Below are positions 51,801 to 64,000 of a DNA stretch of 64,000 bases, one piece after another. Position numbers and translations under genes: made by a program. This stretch comes from Leptidea sinapis (taxonomy: Eukaryota; Arthropoda; Insecta; Lepidoptera; Pieridae). The stretch covers positions 124,001-188,000 of the forward strand of contig NC_066285.1 in assembly GCF_905404315.1 (NCBI RefSeq), given 5' to 3'. Under the pieces are notes generated by a model, which ran no database searches, was not told the origin of the DNA, and saw only the letters and a list, made by a program, of their open reading frames with translations. Each line of letters starts with the position of its first letter. Position 1 is the stretch's first letter.

Positions 51801-54488
51801 CCAAAATTATTTTTTGCATCCTCGAGAACCCACTCACGATATCCATATTGCAGAAAACATAACTGTTTGCGGCAGCCCTCTTGGATTTCAAAAATGATCA
51901 CAGAATTGTTCTCTGCACCCTCGAGAACCTCGGACACGATATCCATATTTCTGAAATCATAATTTTGTGCGGCGGCCATCTTGCATTTGAAAAATGATCA
52001 CAAAATCGTTCTCAGCACCCTCTAGAACCTCTGATACGATACCCATAATGTAGTTATCATAATTTTGAGCGGTGGCCATCTTGGATTTCAAAAATGATCA
52101 CGAAATCGTTCTGTGCACTCTCGAGAACCTCGGATACGATACCCATATTTTTGTGATCATAATCTTGCACGGCGACCCTCTCGGATTTAAAAATAATCCC
52201 AAAATTATTTTTTGCATCCTCGAGAACCCAGTCACGATATCCATATTGCAGAAAACATTATTGTTTGCGGCAGCCCTCTTGGATTTCAAAAATGATCACA
52301 GAATTGTTCACTGCACCCTGGAAAACCTCGGACACGTTATCCATATTTCTGAAATCATAATTTTGTGCGGCGGCCATCTTGCATTTGAAAAATGATCACA
52401 AAATCGTTTTCAGCACACTCGAGAACCTCTGATACGATATTCATAATGTAGTTATCATACTTTTGAGCGGCGGCCATCTTTGATTTGAAAAATGATCACA
52501 AAATCGTTCTCAGCACCCTTGAGAACCTCTGATACGATACCCATAATATAGTTATCATAATTATGAGCGGTGGCCATATTGGATTTCAAAAATGATCACG
52601 AAATCGTTCTCTGCACTTTCGAGAACCTCGGATACGATACCCATATTTTTGTGATCATAATCTTGCACGGCGACCCTCTCGGATTTAAAAATAATCCCAA
52701 AATTATTTTTTGCATCCTCGAGAACCCAGTCACGATATCAATATTGCAGAAAACATAACTGTTTGCGGCAGCCCTCTTGGATTTCAAAAATGATCACAGA
52801 ATTGTTCTCTGCACCCTCGAGAACCTCGGACACGTTATCCATATTTCTGAAATCATAATTTTGTGCGGCGGCCATCTTGCATTTGAAAAATGATCACAAA
52901 ATCGTTCTCAGCACCCCCTAGAACCTCTGATACGATACCCATAATGTAGTTATCGTAATTTTGAGCGGTGGCCATCTTGGATTTCAAAAATGATCACGAA
53001 ATCGTTCTGTGCACTCTCGAGAACCTCGGATACGATACCCATATTTTTGTGATCATAATCTTGCACGGCGACCCTCTCGGATTTAAAAATAAACCCAAAA
53101 TTATTTTTTGCATCTTCGAGAACCCAGTCACGATATCCATATTGCAGAAAACATTATTGTTTGCGGCAGCCCTCTTGGATTTCAAAAATGATCACAGAAT
53201 TGTTCTCTGCACCCTCGAGAACCTCGGACACGATATCCATATTGCAGAAAACACTATTGTTTGCGGCAGCCATCTTGGATTTCAAAAATGATCACAGAAT
53301 TGTTCTATGCACCCTCGAGAACCTCGGACACGATATATATAATGTAGTTTTCATACTTTTGAGCGGCGGCCATCTTCGATTTGAAAAATGATCTCAGAAT
53401 TCTTCTCTGCACCCTCGAGAATCTGGGACACGTTATCCATATTGCTGAAATCATTATTTTGTGCGGCGGCCATCTTGGATTTGAAAAATGATCACAAAAT
53501 CGTTCTCAGCAACCTCGAGAACCTCTGATACGATATCCATAATGTAGTTATCATACTTTTGAGCGGCGGCCATCTTCGATTTGAAAAATGATCACAAAAT
53601 CGTTCTCAGCACCCTCGAGAACCTCGAATACGATAGCCATAATGTATCACAATTTTGAGCGGCGGCCATCTTGTATTACAAAAATGATCACAAAATCGTT
53701 CTGTGCACTCTCGAGAACCTCGGATACGATACCCATATTTTTGTGATCATAATCGTGCACGGCGGCCATCTCGGATTTAAAAATGATCCCAAAATTATTT
53801 TCTGCACCCTCGAGAACCTCAGACATGATATCCATATTGCTGAAAACATTATTGTTTGCGGCAGCCCTCTTGGATTTCAAAAATGATCACAGAATTGTTC
53901 TCTGCACCCTCGAGAACCTCGGACACGATATCCATATTTCTGAAATCATAATTTTGTGCGGCGGCCATCTTGCATTTGAAAAATGATCACAAAATCGTTC
54001 TCAGCACCCTCTAGAACATCTGATACGATACCCATAATGTAGTTATCATAATTTTGAGCGGTGGCCATCTTGGATTTCAAAAATGATCACGAAATCGTTC
54101 TGTGCACTCTCGAGAACCTCGGATACGATACCCATATTTTTGTGATCATAATCTTGCACGGCGACCCTCTCGGATTTAAAAATAATCCCAAAATTATTTT
54201 TTGCATCCTCGAGAACCCAGTCACGATATCCATATTGCAGAAAACATTATTGTTTGCGGCAGCCCTCTTGGATTTCAAAAATGATCACAGAATTGTTCTC
54301 TGCACCCTCGAGAACCTCGGACACGATATCCATATTGCAGAAAACACTATTGTTTGCGGCAGCCATCTTGGATTTCAAAAATGATCACAGAATTGTTCTA
54401 TGCACCCTCGAGAACCTCGGACACGATATATATAATGTAGTTTTCATACTTTTGAGCGGCGGCCATCTTCGATTTGAAAAATGATCTC
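45522..54488 (+). repeat. Giant HOR unit 2 (8967 bp)
   Basis: Colinear with unit 1 over its whole length. The first kilobase of unit 2 equals the first kilobase of unit 1, including GTACTTTTT-free markers such as CATATTTTTTTGATC near 45960 (36993 in unit 1) and AAAGTATTTTCTACACC near 46018 (37051). This shows direct tandem arrangement. Confidence 0.9.
45873..47065 (+). repeat. 1193-bp HOR unit, representative 2
   Basis: Matches the preceding unit with diagnostic changes: CTGATTTT-type variation is absent, but TTTTTTTGATC, GTGCACGGCAGCC and CTACACCCTCG mark this copy and recur at 36906-38098 and 56932-57300. Copies of the 1193-bp unit thus fall in at least two subtypes. Confidence 0.84.
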
Positions 54489-55067
54489 AGAATTGTTCTC
54501 TGCACCCTCGAGAACCTCGGACACGATATCCATATTGCAAAAATCATAATTTTGTGCGGCGGCCATATTGGATTTGAAAAATGATCACCAAATCGTTCTC
54601 TGCAACCTCGAGAATCTGGGACACGTTATCCATATTAATGAAATCATTATTTTGTGCGGCGGCCATCTTGGATTTGAAAAATGATCACAAAATCGTTCTC
54701 AGCAACCTCGAGAACCTCTGATACGATATCCATAATGTAGTTATCATACTTTTGAGCGGCGGCCATCTTCGATTTGAAAAATGATCACAAAATCGTTCTC
54801 AGCACCCTCGAGAACCTCGAATACGATACCCATAATGTATCATAATTTTGAGCGGCGGCCATCTTGTATTACAAAAATTATCACAAAATCGTTCTGTGCA
54901 CTCTCGAGAACCTCGGATACGATACCCATATTTTTGTGATCATAATCGTGCACGGCGGCAATCTCGGATTTAAAAATGATCCCAAAATTATTTTCTGCAC
55001 CCTCGAGAACCTCAGACATGATATCCATATTGCTGAAAACATTATTGTTTGCGGCAGCCCTCTTGGA
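54489..55067 (+). repeat. Giant HOR unit 3, truncated start
   Basis: About 580 bp continue the same order as the starts of units 1 and 2. Homology at the 8967-bp offset then stops near 55067, where CACAGAATTGTTCTCTTC begins a segment resembling 30370 onward. The third unit was therefore cut by a rearrangement, or array expansion stopped here. Confidence 0.78.
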
Positions 55068-58000
55068 TTTCAAAAATAATCACAGAATTGTTCTCTTCAC
55101 CCTCGAGAACCTCGGACACGATATCCATATTGCTAAAATCATAATTTTGTGCGGCGGCCATCTTGGATTTGAAAAATGATCACCAAATCGTTCTCAGCAC
55201 CCTCGAGAACCTCTGATACGATATCCATATTGCTGAAATCATAATTTTGTGCGGCGGCCATCTTGGATTTGAAAAATGATCACCAAATCGTTCTCTGCAC
55301 CCTCGAGAACCTCTGATACGATATCCATATTGATAAAATCATAATTTTGTGCGGCAGCCCTCTTGGATTTCAAAAATGATCACAGAATTGTTCTCTGCAC
55401 CCTCGAGAACCTTGGACACGTTATCCATATTTCTGAAATCATAATTTTGTGCGGCAGCCATCTTGCATTTGATAAATGATCACAAAATCGATTTCAGCAC
55501 ACTCGAGAACCTCTGATACGATATTCATAATGTAGTTATCATACTTTTGATCGGCTGCCATCTTTGATTTGAAAAATGATCACAAAATCGTTCTCAGCAC
55601 CCTCGAGAACCTCTGATACGATACCCATAATGTAGTTATCATATTTTGAGCGGCGGCCATCTTGGATTTGAAAAATGATCACCAAATCGTTCTCTGCTCC
55701 CTCGAGAATCTCGGACACGAAATCCATATTGCTGAAATCATAATTTTGTGCGGCGGCCATCTTGCATTTGAAAAATGATCACAAAATCGTTTTCAGCACA
55801 CTCGAGAACCTCTGATACGATATTCATAATGTAGTTATCATACTTTTGAGCGGCGGCCATCTTTGATATGAAAAATGATCACAAAATCGTTCTCAGCACC
55901 CTCGAGAACCTCTGATACGATACCCATAATGTAGTTATCATAATTTTGAGCGGCGGCCATCTTGGATTTGAAAAATGTTCACCAAATCGTTCTCTGCACC
56001 CTCGAGAATCTCGGACACGATATCCATATTGCTGAAATCATAATTTTATGCGGCGGCCATATTTGATTTGAAAAATGATCACAAAATGGTTCTCAGCACC
56101 CTCGAGAACCTCTGCTACGATACCCATAATGTAGATATCATACTTTTGAGCGGCGGCCATCTTGGATTTCAAAAATGATCACAAAATCGTTCTGTGCACA
56201 CTCGGGAACCTCGGATACGATACCCATATTTTTGTAATCATAATCTTGCACGGCGGCCATCTCGGATTTCAAAATGATCCCAAAATTATTTTCCGCACCC
56301 TCGATAACCTCAGACACGATATCCATATTGCAGAAAACATTATTGTTTGTGGCAGCCCTCTTGGATTTCAAAAATGATCACAGAATTGTTCTCTGCACCC
56401 TCGAGAACCTCGAACACGATATCCATATTGCTAAAATCATAATTTTGAGCGGCGGCCATCTTGGATTTCAAAAATGATCATAAAATCGTTCTGTGCACTC
56501 TCGAGAACCTCGGATACGATACCCATATTTTTGTGATCATAATTTTGCACGGCGGCCATCTCGGATTTTAAAATGATCCCAAAATTATTTTCTGCACCCT
56601 CGAGAACCTCAGACACGATATCCATATTGCAGAAAACATTATTGTTTGCGGCAGCCCTCTTGGATTTCAAAAATGATCACAGAATTGTTCTCTGCACCCT
56701 CGAGAACCTCGGACACGTTATCCATATTTCTGAAATCATAATTTTGTGCGGCGGCCATCTTGCATTTGAAAAATGATCACAAAATCGATTTCAGCACACT
56801 CGAGAACCTCTGATACGATAACCATAATGTAGTTATCATACTTTTGAGCGGCGGCCATCTTCGATTTGAAAAATGATCACACAATCGTTCTCAGCACCCT
56901 CGAGAACCTCGAATACGATACCCATAATGTATCATAATTTTGAGCGGCGGCCATCTTGTATTACAAAAATGATCACAAAATCGTTCTGTGCACTCTCGAG
57001 AACCTCGGATACGATACCCATATTTTTTTGATCATAATCGTGCACGGCAGCCATCTCGGATTTAAAAATGATCCCAAAAGTATTTTCTACACCCTCGAGA
57101 ACCTCAGACATGATATCCATATTGCTGAAAACATTATTGTTTGCGGCAGCCCTCTTGGATTTCAAAAATGATCACAGAATTGTTCTCTGCACCCTCGAGA
57201 AACTCGGACACGTTATCCATATTTCTGAAATCATAATTTTGTGCGGCGGCCATCTTGCATTTGAAAAATGATCACAAAATCGTTCTCAGCACCCTCTAGA
57301 ACCTCTGATACGATACCCATAATGTAGTTATCATAATTTTGAGCGGTTGCCATCTTGGATTTCAAAAATGATCACGAAATCGTTCTGTGCACTCTCGAGA
57401 ACCTCGGATACGATACCCATATTTTTGTGATCATAATCTTGCACGGCGACCCTCTCGGATTTAAAAATAAACCCAAAATTATTTTTTGCATCCTCGAGAA
57501 CCCAGTCACGATATCCATAATGCAGAAAACATTATTGTTTGCGGCAGCCCTCTTGGATTTCAAAAATGATCACAGAATTGTTCACTGCACCCTGGAAAAC
57601 CTCGGACACGTTATCCATATTTCTGAAATCATAATTTTGTGCGGCGGCCATCTTGCATTTGAAAAATGATCACAAAATCGTTCTCAGCACCCTTGAGAAC
57701 CTCTGATACGATACCCATAATATAGTTATCATAATTTTGAGCGGTGGCCATCTTGGATTTCAAAAATGATCACGAAATCGTTCTCTGCACTCTCGAGAAC
57801 CTCGGATACGATACCCATATTTTTGTGATCATAATCTTGCACGGCGACCCTCTCGGATTTAAAAATAATCCCAAAATTATTTTTTGCATCCTCGAGAACC
57901 CAGTCACGATATCCATATTGCAGAAAACATAACTGTTTGCGGCAGCCCTCTTGGATTTCAAAAATGATCACAGAATTGTTCTCTGCACCCTCGAGAACCT

Positions 58001-59460
58001 CGGACACGTTATCCATATTTCTGAAATCATAATTTTGTGCGGCGGCCATCTTGCATTTGAAAAATGATCACAAAATCGTTCTCAGCACCCTCTAGAACCT
58101 CTGATACGATACCCATAATGTAGTTATCATAATTTTGAACGGTGGCCATCTTGGATTTCAAAATTGATCACGAAATCGTTCTGTGCACTCTCGAGAACCT
58201 CGGATACGATACCCATATTTTTGTGATCATAATCTTGCACGGCGACCCTCTCGGATTTAAAAATAAACCCAAAATTATTTTTTGCATCCTCGAGAACCCA
58301 GTCACGATATCCATATTGCAGAAAACATTATTGTTTGCGGCAGCCCTCTTGGATTTCAAAAATGATCACAGAATTGTTCTCTGCACCCTCGAGAACCTCG
58401 GACACGATATCCATATTGCAGAAAACACTATTGTTTGCGGCAGCCATCTTGGATTTCAAAAATGATCACAGAATTGTTCTATGCACCCTCGAGAACCTCG
58501 GACACGATATATATAATGTAGTTTTCATACTTTTGAGCGGCGGCCATCTTCGATTTGAAAAATGATCTCAGAATTGTTCTCTGCACCCTCGAGAACCTCG
58601 GACACGATATCCATATTGCAAAAATCATAATTTTGTGCGGCGGCCATATTGGATTTGAAAAATGATCACCAAATCGTTCTCTGCAACCTCGAAAATCTGG
58701 GACACGTTATCCATATTGCTGAAATCATTATTTTGTGCGGCGGCCATCTTGGATTTGAAAAATGATCACAAAATTATTTTCTGCACCCTCGAGAACCTCA
58801 CACATGATATCCATATTGCTGAAAACATTATTGTTTGCGGCAGCCCTCTTGGATTTCAAAAATGATCACAGAATTGTTCTCTGCACCCTCGAGAACCTCG
58901 GACACGTTATCCATATTTCTGAAATCATAATTTTGTGCGGCGGCATTCTTGCATTTGAAAAATGATCACAAAATCGTTTGCAGCACACTCGAGAACCTCT
59001 GATACGATATTCATAAAGTAGTTATAATAGTTTTGAGCGGCGGCCATCTTTGATTTGAAAAATGATCAGAAAATCGTTCTCAGCACCCTCGAGAACCTCT
59101 GATACGATACCCATAATGTAGTTATCATAATTTTGAGCGGCGGCCATCTTAATTTGAAAAATGATCACCAAATCGTTCTCTGCACCCTCGAGAATCTCGG
59201 ACACGATATCCATATTGCTGAAATCATAATTTTATGCGGCGGCCACCTTTGATTTGAAAAATGATAACAAAATGGTTCTCAGCACCCTCGAGAACCTCTG
59301 CTACGATACCCATAATGTAGTTATCATACTTTTGAGCGGCGGCCATCTTGGATTTCAAAAATGATCACAAAATCGTTCTGTGCACTCTCGGGAACCTCGG
59401 ATACGATACCCATATTGCAGAAAACATTATTGTTTGCGGCAGCCCTCTTGGATTTCAAAA
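55068..59460 (+). repeat. Mosaic array after the giant HOR
   Basis: Segments here match several earlier places in a new order: 55068-55500 resembles 30370 onward, 55540-56780 resembles 31550-32760, 56932-57300 matches 36906 and 45873, 57729-58050 matches 34720, 40697 and 49664, 58142-58740 matches 37320 and 46287, and 59022 onward matches 41490 and 50457. There is no non-satellite sequence at the joins. Confidence 0.75.
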
Positions 59461-61545
59461 ATGATCATTGAATTGTTCACTGCACCCTGGAAAACCTCGG
59501 ACACGTTATCCATATTTCTGAAATCATAATTTTGTGCGGCGGCCATCTTGCATTTGAAAAATGATCACAAAATCGTTTTCAGCACACTCGAGAACCTCTG
59601 ATACGATATTCATAATGTAGTTATCATACTTTTGAGCGGCGGCCATCTTTGATTTGAAAAATGATCACAAAATCATTCTCAGCACCCTTGAGAACCTCTG
59701 ATACGATACCCATAATATAGTTATCATAATTTTGAGCGGTGGCCATCTTGGATTTGAAAAATGATCACCAAATCGTTCTCTGCACCCTCAAGAATCTCGG
59801 ACACGATATCCATATTGCTGAAATCATAATTTTATGCGGCGGCCATCTTTGATTTGAAAAATGATCACAAAATGGTTCTCAGCACCCTCGAGAACCTCTG
59901 CTACGATACCCATAATGTAGTTATCATACTTTTGAGCGGCGGCCAACTTGGATTTCAAAAATGATCACAGAATTGTTCACTGCACCCTGGAAAACCTAGG
60001 ACACGTTATCCATATTTCTGAAATCATAATTTTGTGCGGCGGCCATCTTGCATTTGAAAAATGATCACAAAATCGTTTTCAGCACACTCGAGAACCTCTG
60101 ATACGATATTCATAATGTAGTTATCATACTTTTGAGCGGCGGCCATCTTTGATTTGAAAAATGATCACAAAATCGTTCTCAGCACCCTTGAGAACCTTTG
60201 ATACGATACCCATAATATAGTTATCATAATTTTGAGCGGTGGCCATCTTGGATTTCAAAAATGATCACAGAATTGTTCACTGCACCCTGGAAAACCTCGG
60301 ACACGTTATCCATATTTCTGAAATCATAATTTTGTGCGGCGGCCATCTTGCATTTGAAAAATGATCACAAAATCGTTTTCAGCACACTCGAGAACCTCTG
60401 ATACGATATTCATAATGTAGTTATCATACTTTTGAGCGGCGGCCATCTTTGATTTGAAAAATGATCACAAAATGGTTCTCAGCACCCTCGAGAACCTCTG
60501 CTACGATACCCATAATGTAGTTATCATACTTTTGAGCGGCGGCCATCTTGGATTTCAAAAATGATCACAGAATTGTTCACTGCACCCTGGAAAACCTCGG
60601 ACACGTTATCCATATTTCTGAAATCATAATTTTGTGCGGCGGCCATCTTGCACTTGAAAAATGATCACAAAATCGTTTTCAGCACACTCGAGAACCTCTG
60701 ATACGATATTCATAATGTAGTTATCATAATTTTGAGCGGCGGCCATCTTAATTTGAAAAATGATCACCAAATCGTTCTCTGCACCCTCGAGAATCTCGGA
60801 CACGATATCCATATTGCTGAAATCATAATTTTATGCGGCGGCCACCTTTGATTTGAAAAATGATAACAAAATGGTTCTCAGCACCCTCGAGAACCTCTGC
60901 TACGATACCCATAATGTAGTTATCATACTTTTGAGCGGCGGCCATCTTGGATTTCAAAAATGATCACAAAATCGTTCTGTGCACTCTCGGGAACCTCGGA
61001 TACGATACCCATATTGCAGAAAACATTATTGTTTGCGGCAGCCCTCTTGGATTTCAAAAATGATCACAGAATTGTTCACTGCACCCTGGAAAACCTCGGA
61101 CACGTTATCCATATTTCTGAAATCATAATTTTGTGCGGCGGCCATCTTGCATTTGAAAAATGATCACAAAATCGTTTTCAGCACACTCGAGAACCTCTGA
61201 TACGATATTCATAATGTAGTTATCATACTTTTGAGCGGCGGCCATCTTTGATTTGAAAAATGATCACAAAATCGTTCTCAGCACCCTTGAGAACCTCTGA
61301 TACGATACCCATAATATAGTTATCATAATTTTGAGCGGTGGCCATCTTGGATTTGAAAAATGATCACCAAATCGTTCTCTGCACCCTCAAGAATCTCGGA
61401 CACGATATCCATATTGCTGAAATCATAATTTTATGCGGCGGCCATCTTTGATTTGAAAAATGATCACAAAATGGTTCTCAGCACCCTCGAGAACCTCTGC
61501 TACGATACCCATAATGTAGTTATCATACTTTTGAGCGGCGGCCAT

Positions 61546-62044
61546 CTTGGATTTCAAAAATGATCACAGAATTGTTCACTGCACCCTGGAAAACCTCGGA
61601 CACGTTATCCATATTTCTGAAATCATAATTTTGTGCGGCGGCCATCTTGCATTTGAAAAATGATCACAAAATCGTTTTCAGCACACTCGAGAACCTCTGA
61701 TACGATATTCATAATGTAGTTATCATACTTTTGAGCGGCGGCCATCTTTGATTTGAAAAATGATCACAAAATCGTTCTCAGCACCCTTGAGAACCTCTGA
61801 TACGATACCCATAATGTAGTTATCATAATTTTGAGCGGTGGCCATCTTAATTTGAAAAATGATCACCAAATCGTTCTCTGCACCCTCGAGAATCTCGGAC
61901 ACGATATCCATATTGCTGAAATCATAATTTTATGCGGCGGCCACCTTTGATTTGAAAAATGATAACAAAATGGTTCTCAGCACCCTCGAGAACCTCTGCT
62001 ACGATACCCATAATGTAGTTATCATACTTTTGAGCGGCGGCCAT
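61546..62044 (+). repeat. Right-type pentamer E'-B'-B''-A'-F (499 bp)
   Basis: Monomers: E' 61546-61645 (CACTGCACCCTGG, CACGTTATCC, ATTTCTG), B' 61646-61745 (CTTGCATTTG, TTTTCAGCACACTC, ATATTCATAATG), B'' 61746-61845 (CACCCTTGAGAACC, GCGGTGGCCAT), A' 61846-61944 (CTTAATTTG, TTATGCGGCGGCCAC, 99 bp) and F 61945-62044 (AAAATGGTTCTC, CTCTGCTACGATACCC). This is a new pentamer with two or three B-derived members, unlike the left A-B-C-D-E. Confidence 0.87.
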
Positions 62045-62144
62045 CTTGGATTTCAAAAATGATCACAAAATCGTTCTGTGCACTTTCGGGAACCTCGGAT
62101 ACGATACCCATATTGCAGAAAACATTATTGTTTGCGGCAGCCCT
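62045..62144 (+). repeat. Chimeric C/D monomer (representative)
   Basis: It begins as class C (GTTCTGTGCACT, GGATACGATACCCATAT) and ends as class D (TGCAGAAAACATTATTG, GCGGCAGCCCT). The switch is in the shared CGATA-CCATATT segment and removes one monomer length. Similar chimeras begin near 33845, 39822, 41817, 48789, 50784, 59346, 60946 and 62544. One founder was amplified with the right-type HORs. Confidence 0.87.
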
Positions 62145-64000
62145 CTTGGATTTCAAAAATGATCACAGAATTGTTCACTGCACCCTGGAAAACCTCGGAC
62201 ACGTTATCCATATTTCTGAAATCATAATTTTGTGCGGCGGCCATCTTGCATTTGAAAAATGATCACAAAATCGTTTTCAGCACACTCGAGAACCTCTGAT
62301 ACGATATTCATAATGTAGTTATCATAATTTTGAGCGGCGGCCATCTTAATTTGAAAAATGATCACCAAATCGTTCTCTGCACCCTCGAGAATCTCGGACA
62401 CGATATCCATATTGCTGAAATCATAATTTTATGCGGCGGCCACCTTTGATTTGAAAAATGATAACAAAATGGTTCTCAGCACCCTCGAGAACCTCTGCTA
62501 CGATACCCATAATGTAGTTATCATACTTTTGAGCGGCGGCCATCTTGGATTTCAAAAATGATCACAAAATCGTTCTGTGCACTCTCGGGAACCTCGGATA
62601 CGATACCCATATTGCAGAAAACATTATTGTTTGCGGCAGCCCTCTTGGATTTCAAAAATGATCACAGAATTGTTCACTGCACCCTGGAAAACCTCGGACA
62701 CGTTATCCATATTTCTGAAATCATAATTTTGTGCGGCGGCCATCTTGCATTTGAAAAATGATCACAAAATGGTTCTCAGCACACTCGAGAACCTCTGATA
62801 CGATATTCATAATGTAGTTATCATACTTTTGAGCGGCGGCCATCTTTGATTTGAAAAATGATCACAAAATCGTTCTCAACACCCTTGAGAACCTCTGATA
62901 CGATACCCATAATATAGTTATCATAATTTTGAGCGGTGGCCATCTTGCATTTGAAAAATGATCACCAAATCGTTCTCTGCACCCTCAAGAATCTCGGACA
63001 CGATATCCATATTGCTGAAATCATAATTTTATGCGGCGGCCATCTTTGATTTGAAAAATGATCACAAAATGGTTCTCAGCACCCTCGACAACCTCTGCTA
63101 CGATACCCATAATGTAGTTATCATACTTTTGAGCGGCGGCCATCTTGGATTTCAAAAATGATCACAGAATTGTTCACTGCACCCTGGAAAACCTCGGACA
63201 CGTTATCCATATTTCTGAAATCATAATTTTGTGCGGCGGCCATCTTGCATTTGAAAAATGATCACAAAATCGTTTTCAGCACACTCGAGAACCTCTGATA
63301 CGATATTCATAATGTAGTCATCATACTTTTGAGCGGTGGCCATCTTTGATTTGAAAAATGATCACAAAATCGTTCTCAGCACCCTTGAGAACCTCTGATA
63401 CGATACCCATAATATAGTTATCATAATTTTGAGCGGTGGCCATCTTGGATTTGAAAAATGATCACCAAATCGTTCTCTGCACCCTCAAGAATCTCGGACA
63501 CGATATCCATATTGCTGAAATCATAATTTTATGCGGCGGCCATCTTTGATTTGAAAAATGATCACAAAATCGTTCTCAGCACCCTCGAGAACCTCTGCTA
63601 CGATACCCATAATGTAGTTATCATACTTTTGAGCGGCGGCCATCTTGGATTTCAAAAATGATCACAGAATTGTTCACTGCACCCTGGAAAACCTCGGACA
63701 CGTTATCCATATTTCTGAAATCATAATTTTGTGCGGCGGCCATCTTGCATTTGAAAAATGATCACAAAATCGTTTTCAGCACACTCGAGAACCTCTGATA
63801 CGATATTCATAATGTAGTTATCATACTTTTGAGCGGCGGCCATCTTTGATTTGAAAAATGATCACAAAATCGTTCTCAGCACCCTTGAGAACCTTTGATA
63901 CGATACCCATAATGTAGTTTATCATACTTTTGAGCGGTGGCCATCTTGGATTTCAAAAATGATCACAGAATTGTTCTCTGCACCCTCGAGAACATCGGAC

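Larger units (their letters stand above)
1..64000. repeat. Satellite DNA array, ~100-bp monomer
   Basis: The GGCCAT box (or its GCCCT/GCCAC variants) recurs every 99-100 bp from the first to the last line, for example at 6034, 6134, 6234, 6334, 6433 and 6533. About 640 monomers fit in the window, all in the same orientation. Shared boxes are TGATCAC, CCCTCGAGAA, an ACGATA-CCATA segment and GCGGCGGCCAT. No stretch above 300 bases departs from this pattern. The hand-counted class A monomer is 42% GC. Tandem arrays of this size with nested higher-order repeats are known from eukaryotic heterochromatin. The satellite family is not one I recognise by name. Confidence 0.98.
59461..64000 (+). repeat. 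Right-type local amplification, irregular spacing
   Basis: E' monomers (TGATCACAGAATTGTTC with CCCTGG) begin near 59462, 59962, 60262, 60562, 61061, 61561, 62160, 62659, 63159 and 63659. Spacings are 500, 300, 300, 499, 500, 599, 500, 499-500 and 500 bp. The pentamer is the common step, with trimer and hexamer variants. One B'' copy near 63920 has an extra T (TAGTTTATC), making it 101 bp. The window ends inside a monomer. Confidence 0.85.

Noticed and set aside
1..64000. CRISPR array
   Set aside because: Regular repeats suggest it at first sight, but there are no unique spacers. The whole 100-bp unit is repeated and diverges gradually.
1..64000. Transposon or retroelement ends, tRNA or rRNA genes
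   Set aside because: No target-site duplications, terminal repeats, polymerase or integrase motifs, or RNA-gene sequence were seen. The YY1-like box resembles the start of L1 elements only over about 12 bases.

Overview
The whole 64 kb window is one uninterrupted tandem satellite array. Every stretch I read is built from a monomer of about 100 bp (mostly 99-100 bp, roughly 640 copies). All copies lie head-to-tail in one orientation. I saw no unique sequence, transposon, inversion, rRNA, tRNA or credible protein gene. A 64 kb satellite with nested higher-order repeats (HORs) and frequent segmental duplication is typical of eukaryotic heterochromatin, possibly pericentromeric or centromeric. 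The YY1/Pho-like box in most monomers makes an animal plausible, but species and chromosome position cannot be read from the sequence.

The basic unit has conserved boxes in this order: an A-rich start, TGATCAC (BclI site), ATCGTTCT, CCCTCGAGAA (XhoI site), a variable CGATA-CCATA segment, then GCGGCGGCCATCTT. Five diagnostic monomer classes (A, B, C, D, E) recur in that order as a pentamer of 499 bp (four of 100 bp plus D at 99 bp). Two clean consecutive pentamers lie at 5541-6039 and 6040-6538.

Layout. (1) About 1-18290: left-type array with A-E pentamers, 95-bp short monomers and a duplicated block of about 5 kb (1900-7357 and 13229-18287), part of which has a third copy at 11010-13128. (2) About 18290-29060: left-type array with a 597-bp tandem duplication and several blocks repeated at a 4978-4979 bp offset. 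(3) About 29060-36555: the first right-type monomers (E', B'), a monomer truncated to 39 bp, and 896-bp and 298-bp tandem duplications. (4) About 36555-55067: a very large HOR of 8967 bp (about 90 monomers) present about 2.06 times, with 1193-bp and 1995-bp HORs nested inside it. (5) About 55068-64000: a mosaic of segments also seen in the 8967-bp HOR, ending in a locally amplified right-type pentamer with C/D chimeric monomers.

There is no gene network to describe. The informative content is evolutionary and structural: nested repeat hierarchy, chimeric monomers that mark unequal exchange, a periodic YY1-like box lost from D monomers, CpG-transition differences between classes, and a dyad in C monomers. 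Short ORFs of up to 136 codons occur on both strands because the monomer has few stop codons. I judge them by-products of the repeat.
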